64,000 bases of DNA, taken from the NCBI GenBank assembly GCA_022606425.2, contig JAHDVF020000190.1, positions 1 through 64,000 of the forward strand, in the 5' to 3' direction. The DNA is from Lepidostoma basale (lineage: Eukaryota; Arthropoda; Insecta; Trichoptera; Lepidostomatidae). Below the pieces are notes generated by a model, which did no database searches, was not told where the DNA came from, and was given only the letters and a program-made list of their open reading frames with translations. Position 1 is the stretch's first letter; each line of letters begins with the position of its first letter. Below are positions 31,601 through 46,600 of this stretch, one piece after another. Made by a program: the position numbers and the translations under genes.

Positions 31601-34600
31601 TCCTGTACGCGATCTCCACTCCAGAACCCGTCTCTCCCATCGGCCGTCGGTTCTCAGACAGAAATGGCCAGCCCATCGCCACTTCAGTCCGGCCAACCTC
31701 TGAGCCACCTCAGTCATCTTGGTTTGTTGACGAATAAATTCATTTCTAAATCTGTCCCTCAAGGTTATTCCAAGCATGGCTCTTCCATGGCGCTTTGGGC
31801 GACCTTGATTCTGTAAACTATACCTTTTGTCTCCGTACATCATGACTGGCAAGATGTACTGGTTGAAGACTTTAGTCTTGAGGCATTGTGGTATTTTAGA
31901 TGTGAGAACATGACGTAATTTTCCAAAGGCCGCCCAACCCAACTGAATTCTTCGGTCGGCTTCTTTCTCGAAATTGTTTCTACCTAATTGAATGATTTGG
32001 CCAAGATATGTGTATTCTAATGTGATGGTTTTAGTGATTAATGAAAGATTGTGCTGGTTCCTAATGAAAGAATGAGATGTTCACCTCCTGTTTCTGTTTT
32101 GGTTGCAAACGTGTAGACTGCAGTTGTGGGGCCGGCGATGTTGATGGATGACACTCTCAGCTGGTACCACGTGCCAGGGTGCAGGCGGCCCAACACAAGG
32201 CGGTGATTTCCTACTTCCTACAAGCAGAAAATAAAATACATTTTTTAATCAATCAGAACCAGTGGGTGCTGGCCCCTAAAAAAACAACATTATCTATGTC
32301 TATTAAAAATCACAAAATGGAAATTAAGACGATTATAAAATTTTAATCTGTTAAATAAAATAACCTTGTTTTATGTATGACAATTGTATTTTATTTTACG
32401 CGACAGCTGTTTCGTAAAATTATTAATGTGTCAGACATGTTTATATTTAGATAGTTTCGTAAATTGCATATTTGAGGGTATTATTTGTAAACCCGGCAAA
32501 CTCCACCAACAATCAAAAGTGAGATATGAATTGGGTCTTATTCATAATACATTTGCACACAATTTTTATTGATTTTCAGATTCAAATTCGGCTTCATTCT
32601 GAAGAATTTTGCTATTAAAATATAGGGTTTGTTGCAGACATGGCAACCTCCACTTGAGTGTTGCAAAGCTGGCAACACCCCAAAATGAAATTCATTATTT
32701 TACTTTAATTATCAACATAATGATGATTATTTTATGGCTGATTTCTTTTAAAATACTAACTGGTTGAGATGAAAAAAATAAATATCGTAAAAAAGCGCAT
32801 TTTATTAGCGTATCAGTTTTTTGCGATTTACTCAAAACATCTAATGATGGAGTTTGCCGGGTTTGCAACTAATACCCTCATTTATGAAAATGGTATTTTC
32901 AATAACTTCAGCTCAAATGGGGTTAGAAATCTATACCATAGTATAGAGCAGAGATTCCCAAAGTAGTCTATATAGACCCCCAAGGGTCGACGACAACTTG
33001 CAAGGGGTCTACGATAGTTGCTGAAAAATTGGGGGTCCATGAGATGTAAATAAGTTTCCAAATACTTTTAACCAATTTATCGGTAAATTTCGAAAACTGT
33101 TTTCGAAAACTCTTTGACAATGAAAATTTGAAACGGGTTTAACTTTAAGAAAAATCTATAACAATCGATATGGGATATAATATTTCGTAAGTAAATTATA
33201 ATTTCTTTCTAATAAGGCTAAAAAAAAATTTTTAAACAAGTTTTATTTTGACAAAAAATATTTGGCCTGATAAACACTGCGGCGTGATTTATTTGCGGCT
33301 ACGAAAAGGTAAAATAAAGAGGGATTCCCATCTCATACCCGAGACTGTTATAGGACGCAACGGTGCCCTTTCGTCTGCTTCACTTATCCAACCTCTAGAT
33401 CCGTCCCCCGTAAATGCGGGACTGACGCTCTAGAGCATTTTGATGAAACTTACAATATTAATTAATCTGTAGAAGAAACAAGTTACCGGTAAGGGATCTG
33501 GTTGCAGCCATAGTCTTGTTGAGAGGACCCTGTAGTCTACACTCCATCTAGGCAGTCCGCATTCGCCATCTCTCCAGCTGTCTAGATCCATGATAATGTG
33601 ACTGGCGTTGCTCCTGATCCAGTCGGTGCCGCTTGGAGCTGTCATAACTGGAAGTAAAAATTAAACGTAACTAATCATCACACTTTGTTTGGAGGAAATT
33701 TTGGCATTTCCACACCACGCTTGCCATGCGAGTTGGTGTGTATTATTTCCAGCTGCCCCTGACATGGAGAACAGACGCTGTTTGTAGCCGCCTACTGTGG
33801 ATCAGACGCTACTGCCTGTTGGTCCACGGGAAGTATTTTTAGTTTCCCTCCTACCCTTCATATCTGGTGAGCCTTCCTTGGCGGGGCTGACTTGGAGACC
33901 GTGGACAGCAAAGAGAATCAAATCAAATCAGTTTATTAACTCAAAAGACATTACAAACAGGAAAATGGTTAAGGCATCTATTAAGTACAGGTAAAATATA
34001 ATAAAAATACAACAAAGTACTAAGAACGCATTAGAGATGGTTCGACATTAGGAAGACAAGATACTTTCTAAAGTCAAGAGTATTTGTCCCCTGAACGTAC
34101 CTTCACTAATATAAAAGACGTCGATCTCCGAGGAGACCGCGTTCAGCATACTTATTGCTCTTCCCACCGGTGTCACCAGAGGCAGATTGGTTCTGGAGGC
34201 CGGTTGGTAAAACAATCTGTGCTGTCGCTGTCGGAGAAATCTATCAGGGACAAAAAGACCAACACCCTCGAGCACGGCCGAGTTCTCGAAATATCCCCTG
34301 ATTAATTTAAAGAAATGGGTTATGAGATGCCCATCTCTTCGAAGCTGTAAAGAAGTGTAGGGCGACCGCAACTACGGTGAAAGGATGATCTGAACAGAAA
34401 CGTCGGAATAACCTGGATGCAGTCTGCACAGGACAGGGTGACTTGGAAGCGAATGGAGGAGGCCTTTGTCCAGAAGTGGACGGAAATTGGCTGAGGAAGA
34501 AGAATCATCACACCGTTTCGTTGAAGGGATAAGGTAGACACAATGGACCGCCATACTTTTCTTTCTTGACATATTTCTCCTGCTTTCTCAATAATAATAC

Positions 34601-37600
34601 ATCGTGTCATGCACACACATTGATTTCTTAGATTCCTCAGGGCTGACATAACAAATACTAGTCGAGCGCTTTATAAAAGATCTGACCACACTATCTGTAT
34701 CTTTTTTTTTATGAATTCTTTCTTTCAAGACTAGGTGACAAAATAGTAACATGGTACAATAATTTATCTGTTTTTTTTTAAGAATAATAAATATAACTAA
34801 CTAACTAACAAACCATCACGCCGTCTCCCGAAGGGGTAGGCAGAAAGAATGGACTGCCACACTTTTCTTTCCTGACATATTTCTCTCACTTTCTCAACAT
34901 TCATACATCGTGTCATGCACGCGGGTCGATTTCTCTGACTCCTCACATGGCCGACATTCAATATTTGATGTATTTGATCGTGCCAAGTTTTCCTCGGTCT
35001 TCCTCTGTTAAGATCGTTAACATTTACTTTTTTTACCATTCTTTCTTCATTCATTCTTTCCATATGTCCAAACTATCTTAACGATCCTTTGATGACACTC
35101 TATCATTCACAGAGTATCCACACATTCGTCTAAGAGATATCATTTCTACTGCATTTATTCTACTTTCATCCTTCTTTTGCCAGTTCCATGCTTCGCTTCC
35201 ATACATTAGGGTCGGTAGAAGAACACCATTGTGCACTGCCATTCTAGCTTTTATGATTTTGATTTTTCTAGATTGTCCAGAGAGATTCTAGACCTTATGA
35301 AAGAAGTTGCCTTAAAATGATTATAAAAGTGGACTCCGAGAAACAGGAAGAGGCGAGAAAAAGTATATGATTGAAGTAAAACCTGACAATACCTGATCCA
35401 AGGGTAGTGGCTACTACCACAGCCGGTCTGGAGACACCAATGACTCCCTTGGCCAGGAGTTGCACCTCGTATTGCTTTCCGCATGCCAGCCCTCCTAGAG
35501 TCCTGGTTCCAGGGTTGGCCCCGCCTATCAGTTCAGTCTGCCAGTTTTCATCGTCCTTTTTCCACTTCAGCTCATAACCTAATAGCAAGAAAACATTGAT
35601 CTTTTATCCTTGATTAGACATTGTTAAAGTTTCATCGTCTCTTTCAAGACTCCTAATAACTTTTGTATTTCTTGATCTATGATATTTAACATTAGTTATT
35701 TAGAAGTTTTATTATATTTTATTGGAGTAATAAGTTTTGCCTTGCTAGGGAATAATCAAATCGAGAATCAGACCAGTTCTAGATACTGAGAGATACTCAA
35801 TAATCAGACATGTAGCCATTAATCAAATCAAATTAAATAATTAATACGAATGAAAACGTCAGATTTCTAGAAGTTTTATTATATTTTGTAGGAATGACAT
35901 GTTTCGCCCTTCTTAGACATAATCAAATGTCTTATAACAAAATAGATTTATTGCATTTGATAATGCCTTAGAAGGGCGAAACATGTCATTCCCATAAAAT
36001 ATAATAAAACTTCTAGAAAACTGATGTCACCATTCGTATTAATTATTTAATATGGAGTTTTACATCATTGTTCAAGAAACAATAAACAAATCAAATTAGT
36101 TTATTTTCTATAAAAGATATTAAAAACAACGATTAAACATTCACTAATCTCAAAAACGTCAATCTCCGAAGCGATCATGTTCAGCAGTCTGATTGCTCTC
36201 CCCACGGGTATCACCTGAGTCAGGTTGGTTCTGCACGTTGGGAGATAAAACAGTCTGTACTGACGCTGTCGAAGATAACTATACAGAACATAAAGATGGA
36301 TTCCTACTATACAGAACTATACAGAACATAATCCCGTGATAAGTCTGAAGAAATGGGTAAGTGTGGACCTATCCCTGCTTATCTGTAGACTATTGGTCCT
36401 TAACATGTCCAAGAGGAATGCAGTGGGAAAAAGCCACTGATAGCCAACAAACTCCCTCATGTAGAGATATCTCAGAAATCTTTGTAAGGGAATTAAGTAA
36501 TCTCATCTATTATTTACTTAATTTCTTAATCAAGTACATAGGTGTTGATGTATCAAGCAGCAGTGACCTCTACGGAGAAGTAAGTGAACCAACAAACAGG
36601 GCCGCAGTTGTGGCTGGCTGCTTGACGAATGCTGTTTGGAAAAATAAAAATATGCTAAAGGAGAGCAAAATTCGAATCTACAAGACATGTGTACGTCCTA
36701 TAATGACATATGGAATAGAAACGAGAGCTGACACCATCAGAACAAAAAGTCTCCTAGAAACCACAGAAATGAAGGCTCTCCGATCGGTTGCGGGAAAGAC
36801 ACTCCGAGACAGAGTAAGAAATTCTGAAATAAGAAAGATCTGCAATGTGGAAGATGTCGTGCGATGGGGAAGACTGAGAAGACGCTACTGGAGAGATCAC
36901 ATGGAAAGAGCATGTTCTGAAAGAGTGATAAATATAGCTGCAAATCTAGTACCAACAGGAAATCGACCTACAGAAAGATCACTTAAAAGATGGCGAGTCA
37001 GTTGGACATCTGTATCCCAGGAACAGGCTCCGAGAAATAACAGGACACAGTCATAAATATAGCAGAAGAAGAATAAGAAGATCTATTATAAATCAAATAA
37101 TATTAATGGCATTTAATCTTATCTATTGTATATCCAGGGATTCCTATGACATTCAAGGGTATTCATGAATTAGCGTTGGTAATGGTATCAAAAGCTTTTG
37201 AAGATCTGATATTGTACAGAGCATACAGTCCAATGCAAAGACTTTTGAGTCTCTAAAGATACCTGCCTAAGATGGGAGAAGTGTGGTTAGGAGGTGCCCA
37301 ATCCAGCAATAAGGCCTGCCTCTCCGGTAAGGCCCTCAAACGTGGAGGCGCAGGCGGTGCCACCACCCCCACCAGATACGATACACTGTCCCATCCAAAT
37401 AGGTTCTTTGCCATGCAAGTGTAGTTGCCTTCTAAGGAGGGATTGATATCTGAAAAAAAAGATACATTTTTATTATTTTGATGAATCCTGCTCTAAATAC
37501 AACATGATCATATCCATTCCAAAAACGAAGTGTAAGACATTCTCAAGAAATCAACTAAGATGCGAAATCCAATCGAAATCGAAAAACAGGTAGACCAATT

Positions 37601-40600
37601 CAGATATCTCAGAAGCAAAGTAACCAGATCTAATGACCTCCCCAGAGAAGTAAGGTCACAGATAGATAAGGCTGCAGCGGCTGCAGGCTGCCTGAAAGAT
37701 GTCATATGGAGAAACAAGGACATGAGGACTGACAGCAAGGTACGCATTTATAAAACCTGTGTGCGACCAATCCTCACATATGGCATTGAATCGAGGGCAG
37801 ACACTGTCAAGACAAAGAGCATTATCAGGAGAACTGAGATGAAAACACTCCGCGCTATAGCTGGCAAAACCCTACGTGATCGAGTTAGGAATACAGCAAT
37901 CCGAGAAATCTGCGAGGTCGAAGATGGGGACGTCAAAGACGGCGATACTGGCATCAACATGTAGAAAGAATGAGCTCAAATAGAATACCATACATAGCTC
38001 TCCATGGAACGCCAAACGGACAACGCCGACCAGGAAGACCCCCGAAACGGTGGAGAGAAAGCTGGAGTTCAGCGTCTCAAAAGAACCCGCCTGAAATAAC
38101 AGACTCCTGAGTCTACCAAAAGTGAAGAAAAAGAAGAATATATTTATTTTATTATTGAAGAACACCACGAAAAAACTTCTTTTTTTTTCTTTAGCCTCCT
38201 TCCTCTCATTGCTGGATTTAGGCCTCTTCAACACTCAGATATTGGGTTGACAAAGAAGGACCAGATGAAGGGTCTTGATCGCAGATAGTTACATAGTTTA
38301 GTGCAATTAAATGGTGCGCAGGTAAGCGACTGCAAGTTTTGATAATATCTTCTTCTTCTTCTTTTTGTCCTGTCACACCTCCGTGGTGCATAGGGCCTCA
38401 AGGAACCTTCTCCACCCGACTCTATCGTATGCCTGATGCCTAACATCATCCCAAGTGAAGCCTTCTGCTTTAACCTCATCCTGCAGGGATCTTCTCCAGG
38501 TGGATCTAGGTCTGCCTCGCTTCCTCTTTCCCGCCATATTGGACCAGTCTAGTGCGCCCTGAGCGATGCAGGCTGGGTTCCGTCTCAGAGTGTGACCGAT
38601 CCCCAGCCATTTGCATCTAGCGACTTGTTCTCTAATTAGCTTTTCGCCTCCCATGGTCCAGAGAACGGGATGACACTGTTTGGGGTCAATAGATCTTGAA
38701 TATTGAGGCACCTATTTATAAACATCTGGAGTTTTCCAATAACGTCCGCGGTAAATTTCCAAGTCTCACATACGTAAAGCAGTATGCTTTAAACGAGTTT
38801 TTTTTTTATAATAACCACACCGTGGTTAAATACAAAGTATTTTATTCTATTATAACCTATAAGTTTACATTGTATCATTTTTATAATAGATTTAATTTTC
38901 AAATAACTAAAAATTGGCTCAATGAAGCATTGGGTATGTCGGTGTCTTATGGATTTCTCTTCAACTGACGTTTAAAATATCTGTAAAATCTTTGGAGTAT
39001 CTATCTTCAGGGCTCGTGCTGTGGGTGAAGTTAGTGGTATTCTTTCTTACTTGTACTCTGTCCTGACAAGTTTCTCAGGAAAGTATATGTGCAGTATACG
39101 GAAGGTTTAGTTAATAGATTTGTGGATACAATATTTTTGAAGATTAGGTTAGGTTAGGTTTAGTGCTGAGAATGTTGGACCTATTTATAAACATCTGATA
39201 ATATAAAATGATAAAATATTTTTTTACTGTTTATCTGAAGACTGTCATCCGAGTTGAGTATGAAGCTTGGGTGGTGTGTGATGACTCTGGTGTTGTGATA
39301 CCAGACGGTGCGGGGTTGAGGGCTGCCGATAGCACGACATGCCAGCCTCAGGGAGCTTCCCGCGCCTGACACAATCTTCCCTCCCAGTGATGATACCCCA
39401 GCAACAACTGAAATAACACAAATTAATAACTTAACCCCTTACCGCATACTGGCTCATATATGATCCAAAATAATTTTTGCCATAAAAAAACAACAAAATA
39501 ATAAAACGTGTCTTGCTTCTAGCAATAATACTAAAGTTTTATCTATGATCCGCATTACTAGTTGTCAAATTTCTTGCTAGATGTCTCTCACTTTTTTTCA
39601 CCATCCATTCCAGAAAATCGGGAGTGTACCGTATTTGGTTTTCGTTTTTCATTTTTGTAAAGCTGAACATTTTACATTCTTCATAAATATACGTTTTTCT
39701 CAATTTAAATTGTGTATTTCTAGTAATTGAATCACAAGTAAAACTAAAAAAGGATCAGAGATTTGGATTGGATGAGAGAAGAATGGTTAAAAAGTTGTAT
39801 ACAAGCAGGGTGAGTGAAAAGAGAAGCTGTGGACGACCAAGGAAAGCATGGAATGATCAGATTAATAAATTATTAAAAGACGGCTACATACAAAGTCGAA
39901 CAAATTGACGAGCGTGCATGTTACAATGTATGAATGATGCATAAGGAAGCTTGATAGGTGGCTTAAGAGTCCAGAAAGAATCCAGTATGAACTCTGCTGG
40001 GCAGTCTTCAAAGCACTACATTGTAGGCTCCAAATTATATATCCAAACTCTATATAACGGACAGCCAAATACAAAGAAATCCGCACTTTGCTTGGCAAAC
40101 TCCTCGGCAATAAGAAGATTAGTTGAGCCAAAGCGTGGTCCAGTACAAATTTTGGAGATCGAGCGTTTGCGATAGCCGGTCCATCAGCTTGAAACAATCT
40201 TCCTTCACACCTCAGATGCATAAATGATCCGACAGACTTCAGATCTAAGCTGAAAACCCATCTTTTTCATATTTCATACCCTATTTAAAACTTGCATATT
40301 TTGTACTATCATACTTTCTAATCGATCGGGAATATCAATCAGATGCAGTGTTCACATTTAGATTTAAAACACGTCTCAATGCACCCTTGAGGTGATTACA
40401 TCACAAAAACGGCGCTTTAATAGTTAGCATCATATTATTATTATGCCAGGACAAAGCAATGAGGTGGTCATCCTCTCTGTCTACACTCCAAGGAAACGGC
40501 GTGATAGTTAGTTAGTTAGTAATAAAAACAACCACCTTTCAGCCCTTACCTCTGTCACTAGGTTCGGCGCTCACGGTGCGGGATGCCTCTCCCTCGCCCA

Positions 40601-43600
40601 CAAGGGTGGCGGCTGTGACCCATGCTTCGTATCTCCTCCCTTGCTCCAACCCTCTCACGGCATGCGAGAGGGAGTCCTTCTGACCTGCATCGCCATTGGT
40701 CCACTGATCTGACACGCGGTAGCTTTGAACAGTCCCACCACTGGAATTACATTTTATCAAATTTAATTTAATTTTCTTTCACTTTGTGGTTAGACATTTA
40801 AAACTTCTTCTTCTTCGTCCAGTGCTGTGTCAGGTCCCCCCAACTTTATCGATCACTGTAGCGAAGGCATCTCTGTCATGTTCCACTTGGAACAGGTCCT
40901 CAACTCTGCTCAGTCAGGAAGGGAGACCTATGTCCAACACTGGATGACTAAAGGCTGATGATGATGACGATGATAATGATGAAGTCCTAAAAATCATGAA
41001 CAGTACAAGTGTTGCAAAATTTGGCTCTCATTTGACTCTCCGGAAAAAATAAGTCATTGATGATATATCTCTTCGTGACATCTTTGGCCATGACTCTTCA
41101 ATCATCAATTTGGCAAATTTTGTAAAAATAAACCCACCCATGTATCGGCCGGAGGTAGACAGTGTAATGTGAAATTCTTCCATTTGGTTGCAGTGGAGGA
41201 AGCCAGCTCACGACTAGAGAACTCGACGTTAAAACCAGTGCCTTCACGTCGGAAGGGGCAGTCGGTACTGAAAGAAAAAATAAATAGAAGCATTATATCG
41301 TCGGTTCAAAGGTAAAACTCATTAAGTGACATTTCAAAATTTTCTCATTTTTTTGCAACTTCCGCATCAGACTTGTGAATTCTACGTCAGAAAACAATCA
41401 CCAAGTGTATTTATTAAAGAATAACAGTTATTCTTTAATAAAAACACTTGGTGATTACTTTCTGACGTAGAATTCACAAGTCTGATCAGAAATTGCAAAA
41501 AAAAAGAAAAATTCAAATGTCACTTAATGAGTTTTACCTTTGAACCGACGATATGTACAATTTCCCTTTGACAACAGATGAATATATTCATGTTTGGTCT
41601 ATATATCCACCTAAATATTCTTCATTTATGGATGTCACATTTATATTTCCCATTCTGAGCCGTTCTTTTCATTTGAGAATCGACAGCGTAGAACTTTGAA
41701 GACATAGACAAGAGTGGAATATCTTATTAATTTATTTGTCATTTACAATAACTACGCCATTTTGATATGCATATGATAAAAATTCCAGACATTATTATAT
41801 ATAATATTATATACTATAGTATCCTACGCCATTTCCTTATTTCATAGGAAGAAATTTCAGACAATCATATTAATTATACTATTTCCATATTTCATGTGAT
41901 AAATATTCCAGATACATATTCAAAATAACTATTCCATTTTCATTAATCATATGAAGAATATTCCAGACATTCATAATATTAACTATGCCATTTTCATGAT
42001 GACAATCGTGATCACCTTGATCACCTGTGGCCTGGAAACTATTACGCAAACTGCCAATACGGTACATAAACTAAAATGTGCGCAAAGGTCCATGGAAAGA
42101 CAAATGTTAGGCATATGTCTAAAAGACAAAATAAGAAATGAAGAAATTAGACGCTGAAACAAAGTCATAGACATAATGGACCTTGTCGCTAAGCCGAAAT
42201 GGCAGTGGGCAGGTCATGTCGCCAGACAGGGAACAGCGATGGGCACCCAGGGTCCTCAAATGGAGACCATGGGATAGAAAAAGAGGAGTGGGCCGACCCC
42301 AAAAAGATGGGCCGACGAGTGACATTTCCAGGCGTTATCTAGCAGTGCGTTAATAGGCGGTAGCCTTTCACATTGCGTTATAAAGATCTTCTGCTTGATG
42401 CTTAAATCTAATCTTCATAGATGGCGCATTGAAACTTACATGTGAAGTATGGTGTTGGATATTAACATACATACAACTTCCAAAATTTGTCAGACACGGT
42501 GGTCATAAGAAAGGTGGAATGGGGAATGTTGTAATTACATAAAACGTGCGCTTAACCCAACCAATGACAGGTCATAAGTTGTGTAAATACCTCGATCACC
42601 ATATTCAGTTTCCAGTTTGCATTTTCTTCTCAATTGAGATAAAATTAATCCTTGACATAATCCCTGTCGCGGGTAGAATGTGGCAAAGAAAAGTCCAAGA
42701 TAGAGTGGAGTGGAAGAAAATGGAGGAGGCCTATATCCAGCAGTGGAGAGATGGCTGAGGAAGAAGATGCCATTTTCATATTTTATATGATGAATATTCC
42801 AGACATTCATAATAACTACACCATTTTCATATTTCATATGATAAATATTCCAGACATTCATAATAACTGTGCCATTTGCAAATTTCATGAGTACACATAC
42901 GTTTGAATAGAAATAATTATGCTTTTTACATACACGTTTCAGTTGTGACACAACTTTGTTCGACGTACAAATTTTAACAATGAAATTTAACAAAATCGTC
43001 ACTTATATCCTAAAAAGCGGGGGTGTTATGTCTATGAGACATAGACATGATGCTTAGACATAACTCCACATATTTTAGGATATATAACGGCAAGTGACGA
43101 CTCTGTTTCATTTTATTGTTAAAGTGTTTTGAAAATACAAAGTGCAATATTATTTAAGAATTAATTGTATCTTAATAGAGATGAAGATGTAAATTATTTG
43201 GAAACAGAATACGGTAGTCGAGGCGTTTACAGGACTTATGACCTGTCATTGGTTGGGTTAATCGTTAATCGCTTGGGTTAATCGTTCAATCGCTTTATGT
43301 AATACAACATTCCCCATTCTGCCCTTCTTACAAACACCACGTGTGACAATTATTTTTGAAAGTTGTATATATGCTACCATGTTGAGAAACATTTCACATA
43401 TTTTAGTTCAATCTACACTAGCGCCATCTATTGAGACAAGCATTAAGCATAACATCTTTATTAATGTAATGTGAAAGGCTATCAACCCAATTATCACACA
43501 GTACTAGACAACGCCTGGAGAAAACTCTGCATTATTATTAATTCAAATGTGTATAGAAGAAATACTTATAGGTTACTTACGGTCTTCCAAAGTTGAGCAT

Positions 43601-46600
43601 GTGATCGGGGCCGAAGTTGGTCCTGTACCAACGCGAGACTGCCCTACCACCCAAACTGTGTAGTTGGTGAATTTCTGAAGGCTCTCTAGTTGCAGAGAGC
43701 TGTGGACAGATGTCACATTGTGTTGTACCCCATCTAAAAATATATCAGCATGTTTCAATATATATATATTGTATAATATATAGATACTTCATACCGACCC
43801 TTATGAATGGAAGCGAAGCATGGAACTGACAAAAGAAGGATAAAAGTAGATATGCAGTAGAAATGAGATATCTTAGACCAATGTGTGGATACTCTGTGTA
43901 TGATAGAGTGTCGAATGAAAATATAAGAAGTGAATGCGGTGCGAACGATGGTGTTATGAACAAAATAATGAAAGGATCATTAAGATTGTTTAGACATATG
44001 GAAAGAATGAATGAAGAAAGAATGGTAAAAAAATTATATGTTAACAATGTAAATGGAACCAGAAATAGAGGAAGACTGAGGAAAACGTGGCACGATCAAA
44101 TAAATCAAATATTGAATGTCGGCCATGTGAGGAGTCAGAGAAATCGACGCGCGTGCATGATACGATGTATGAATGTTGAGGAAGCGAGAGAAATATGTCA
44201 GGAAAGAAAAGTGTGGCAGTCCATTTTCTCTGCCTATCCCTTCGGAGAGACGGCGTGATGGTTAGTTAGTTAGTTAGTTAGATAGATACTAAAATAATAA
44301 TATTTGGTATTTTCTCTGCACTTTGATTTTTTTTGGGAATTGTAAAGGGAGTTGTTTCTAATGGCTAATAGGGTCATGAAAGAACTTACCATGCCATTGG
44401 TATGGTCCTATAATATACCGTGTAACACCAATTTTAAATACACCTGCAAACCTCCAGGAAGTCCTACTCCTTAGCATCTACGGGGGAGGACACGACATAG
44501 AATTTTGTCTTCGGAATGGGATTTTGCAAGATTGTAGTACCCCATCAGAGACGTCCATAGTCAAAGTAAGAAAGTCAAAGTTTCTACCATTGCTTAGATA
44601 TTGTATTAGAAAACTCACAACTGGCTTTTAGACCCCGTGCATTGTGTCAATAGGAACTGGCAAAGCAAATAAAGAAGAGCGAGATCGAGTTTTCAGAGCC
44701 ATAAAACTGAATGATACGGATAAGGTAAGGAAAGCCCCGAGAGAAAACCACGGCACGGCCCCAGGTCTTAATGTAGCAAAACCTACCAGGGATTTAAAGA
44801 ATGAGATATTAATCAATCACCTTTCTTTTTGAAAGCTTAAATGATTATGAAACCAAAATAAGAATTCTGGAGGAGATCAGGGTCTATTGTGGGCTCTAAA
44901 GTCATTAATGATGATGATGAACTGGAGTGGTTTCCCATTGCCTTTATCAGGTTACAAGTTAATTAAATACTGTCATATCACGCCGCTCCTGAAGGACCTT
45001 CATTGGCTTAAAATCCGAGAGCGAGTAAAATATAAATTGTGTTTGACAGTGTTTAAGGCTCGACACCAGAGAGCGCCAGCGTATATATCGGACCTCTGCG
45101 TGACACCCATGCCAACGGAAAGGCAACGTTCACTCCGATCAGTAGAAACAAGTGCAAACAACATAGCGATTCCAGTCAGAGCCAATAAAGCATGTTTCTA
45201 TGATCGTGCTTTCAGCGTTGCGGGTCCGTTGGCGTGGAATAGCCTCCATGTTAGTATTAAGTATGAGGATAGTGACGTTAAATTTAAGAAACATCTGAAG
45301 ACTGCACTGTTCGGTCAGTCATTTCCTAGTGCGCCCTTGGAGTAATTGATTTTACAAAACGGCGCACTTAAAATACAAATCATCATAATAATAATAATAA
45401 TTATAATAATAAATGACGTTCTTTCATCTTACCTGTAGTAAGATGGATTTAGACACTCACCCATTGTTGAATAGTATAGAATGTACCCCGTCATAGCACC
45501 CCCTTGTAAGTGTAGGGGCAGTGGTGACCAGCTCACCCTCATGCTGCTACTGCTCACTGCCGAACACTGCAACTCCTCAGGAGCTGCTTCAGGAACTGAT
45601 GAAAAACCATTTGTACATAAATGTACAATATTTAATAACTTTGGTCTGGTAGAATTCACGTGACAATAAACATGGTGAGAAAATAGCTACCAATCACATG
45701 CTTAAAGAACAAAACGATGTATCCAAATCTGTAGGTTTGAATATGAACCTGGCAAAGACCAAGGTGATGGGCACAGAAAGGCTTAAAATCAACATGGATG
45801 GCAACATGATTGGGAATGTCCAAAAATATACACACCTGGAACACAATATTCGATTGGGCCGAGAGCTAAAAAGAAGAATTGGACTAAGCTGGGCAGCATT
45901 TGGAAACATGGGTTACACCCTTAAAAACTGGAAAATACCGATCAACCTGAAACGAAAAGTCTATGAAGCCTGCGTTCTGCCAGTTGGTACTTATGGTCTC
46001 GAAACTGTTACATTGTCCAAACAAAGTGCCGAGAAATTACAAGTGACCCCAAAGAGCCATGTTAGGAAAAAGCCTAAGAGACAGAGTCAGAAACGATACG
46101 GTGAGAGAAAAAACAAAGGTCACTGACATCATCCACCGGGTGGCGACTCTAAAATGGCAATGGGCAGGTCACGTAGCCAGAAGCTCAGATGAAAAGTGAA
46201 TAAGAAGACTGCTGACTTGGAGAACATGGACAGCAAAGAGAAGTGCAGGGCGACCGCAACTACGGTGGAAGGATGATCTGAACAGACACGTCAGAATAAC
46301 CTGGATGCAGGCTGCACAGGACAGAGTGACATGGAAGCGAATGGAAGAGTGTGACATTTTGTGCGTATTTCTCCTATGTCTTCACGTACATCATCTCCTT
46401 GATCGTTAAAGTTTTCTGTATAAATGTGATTTTTTTACCTCCTTCAGGGGTGTCTCTGTACTGGGCTAGCGAAGTTGGACCTGCTCCAGCACTGTTGTAG
46501 CAGCTGACTGTCACAGAGTATCGACTCCCCTTCATCAGGTCCGTGAGGGTCGCCTGTTGGGCCGTTGGCCCCACCTTCAAAACCTCGGCCTTATCATCTG

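Noticed and set aside
36361..37056. A 231-codon frame taken as a host gene
   Set aside because: The C-terminal two thirds are reverse-transcriptase C-terminal sequence like that at 37560; it is a retroelement relic.
41138..41267. Alternative donor 4 nt downstream in GGTGGGTTT
   Set aside because: Using the second GT (after ATGGGTGG) would break the frame with the next exon; the first GT keeps it.
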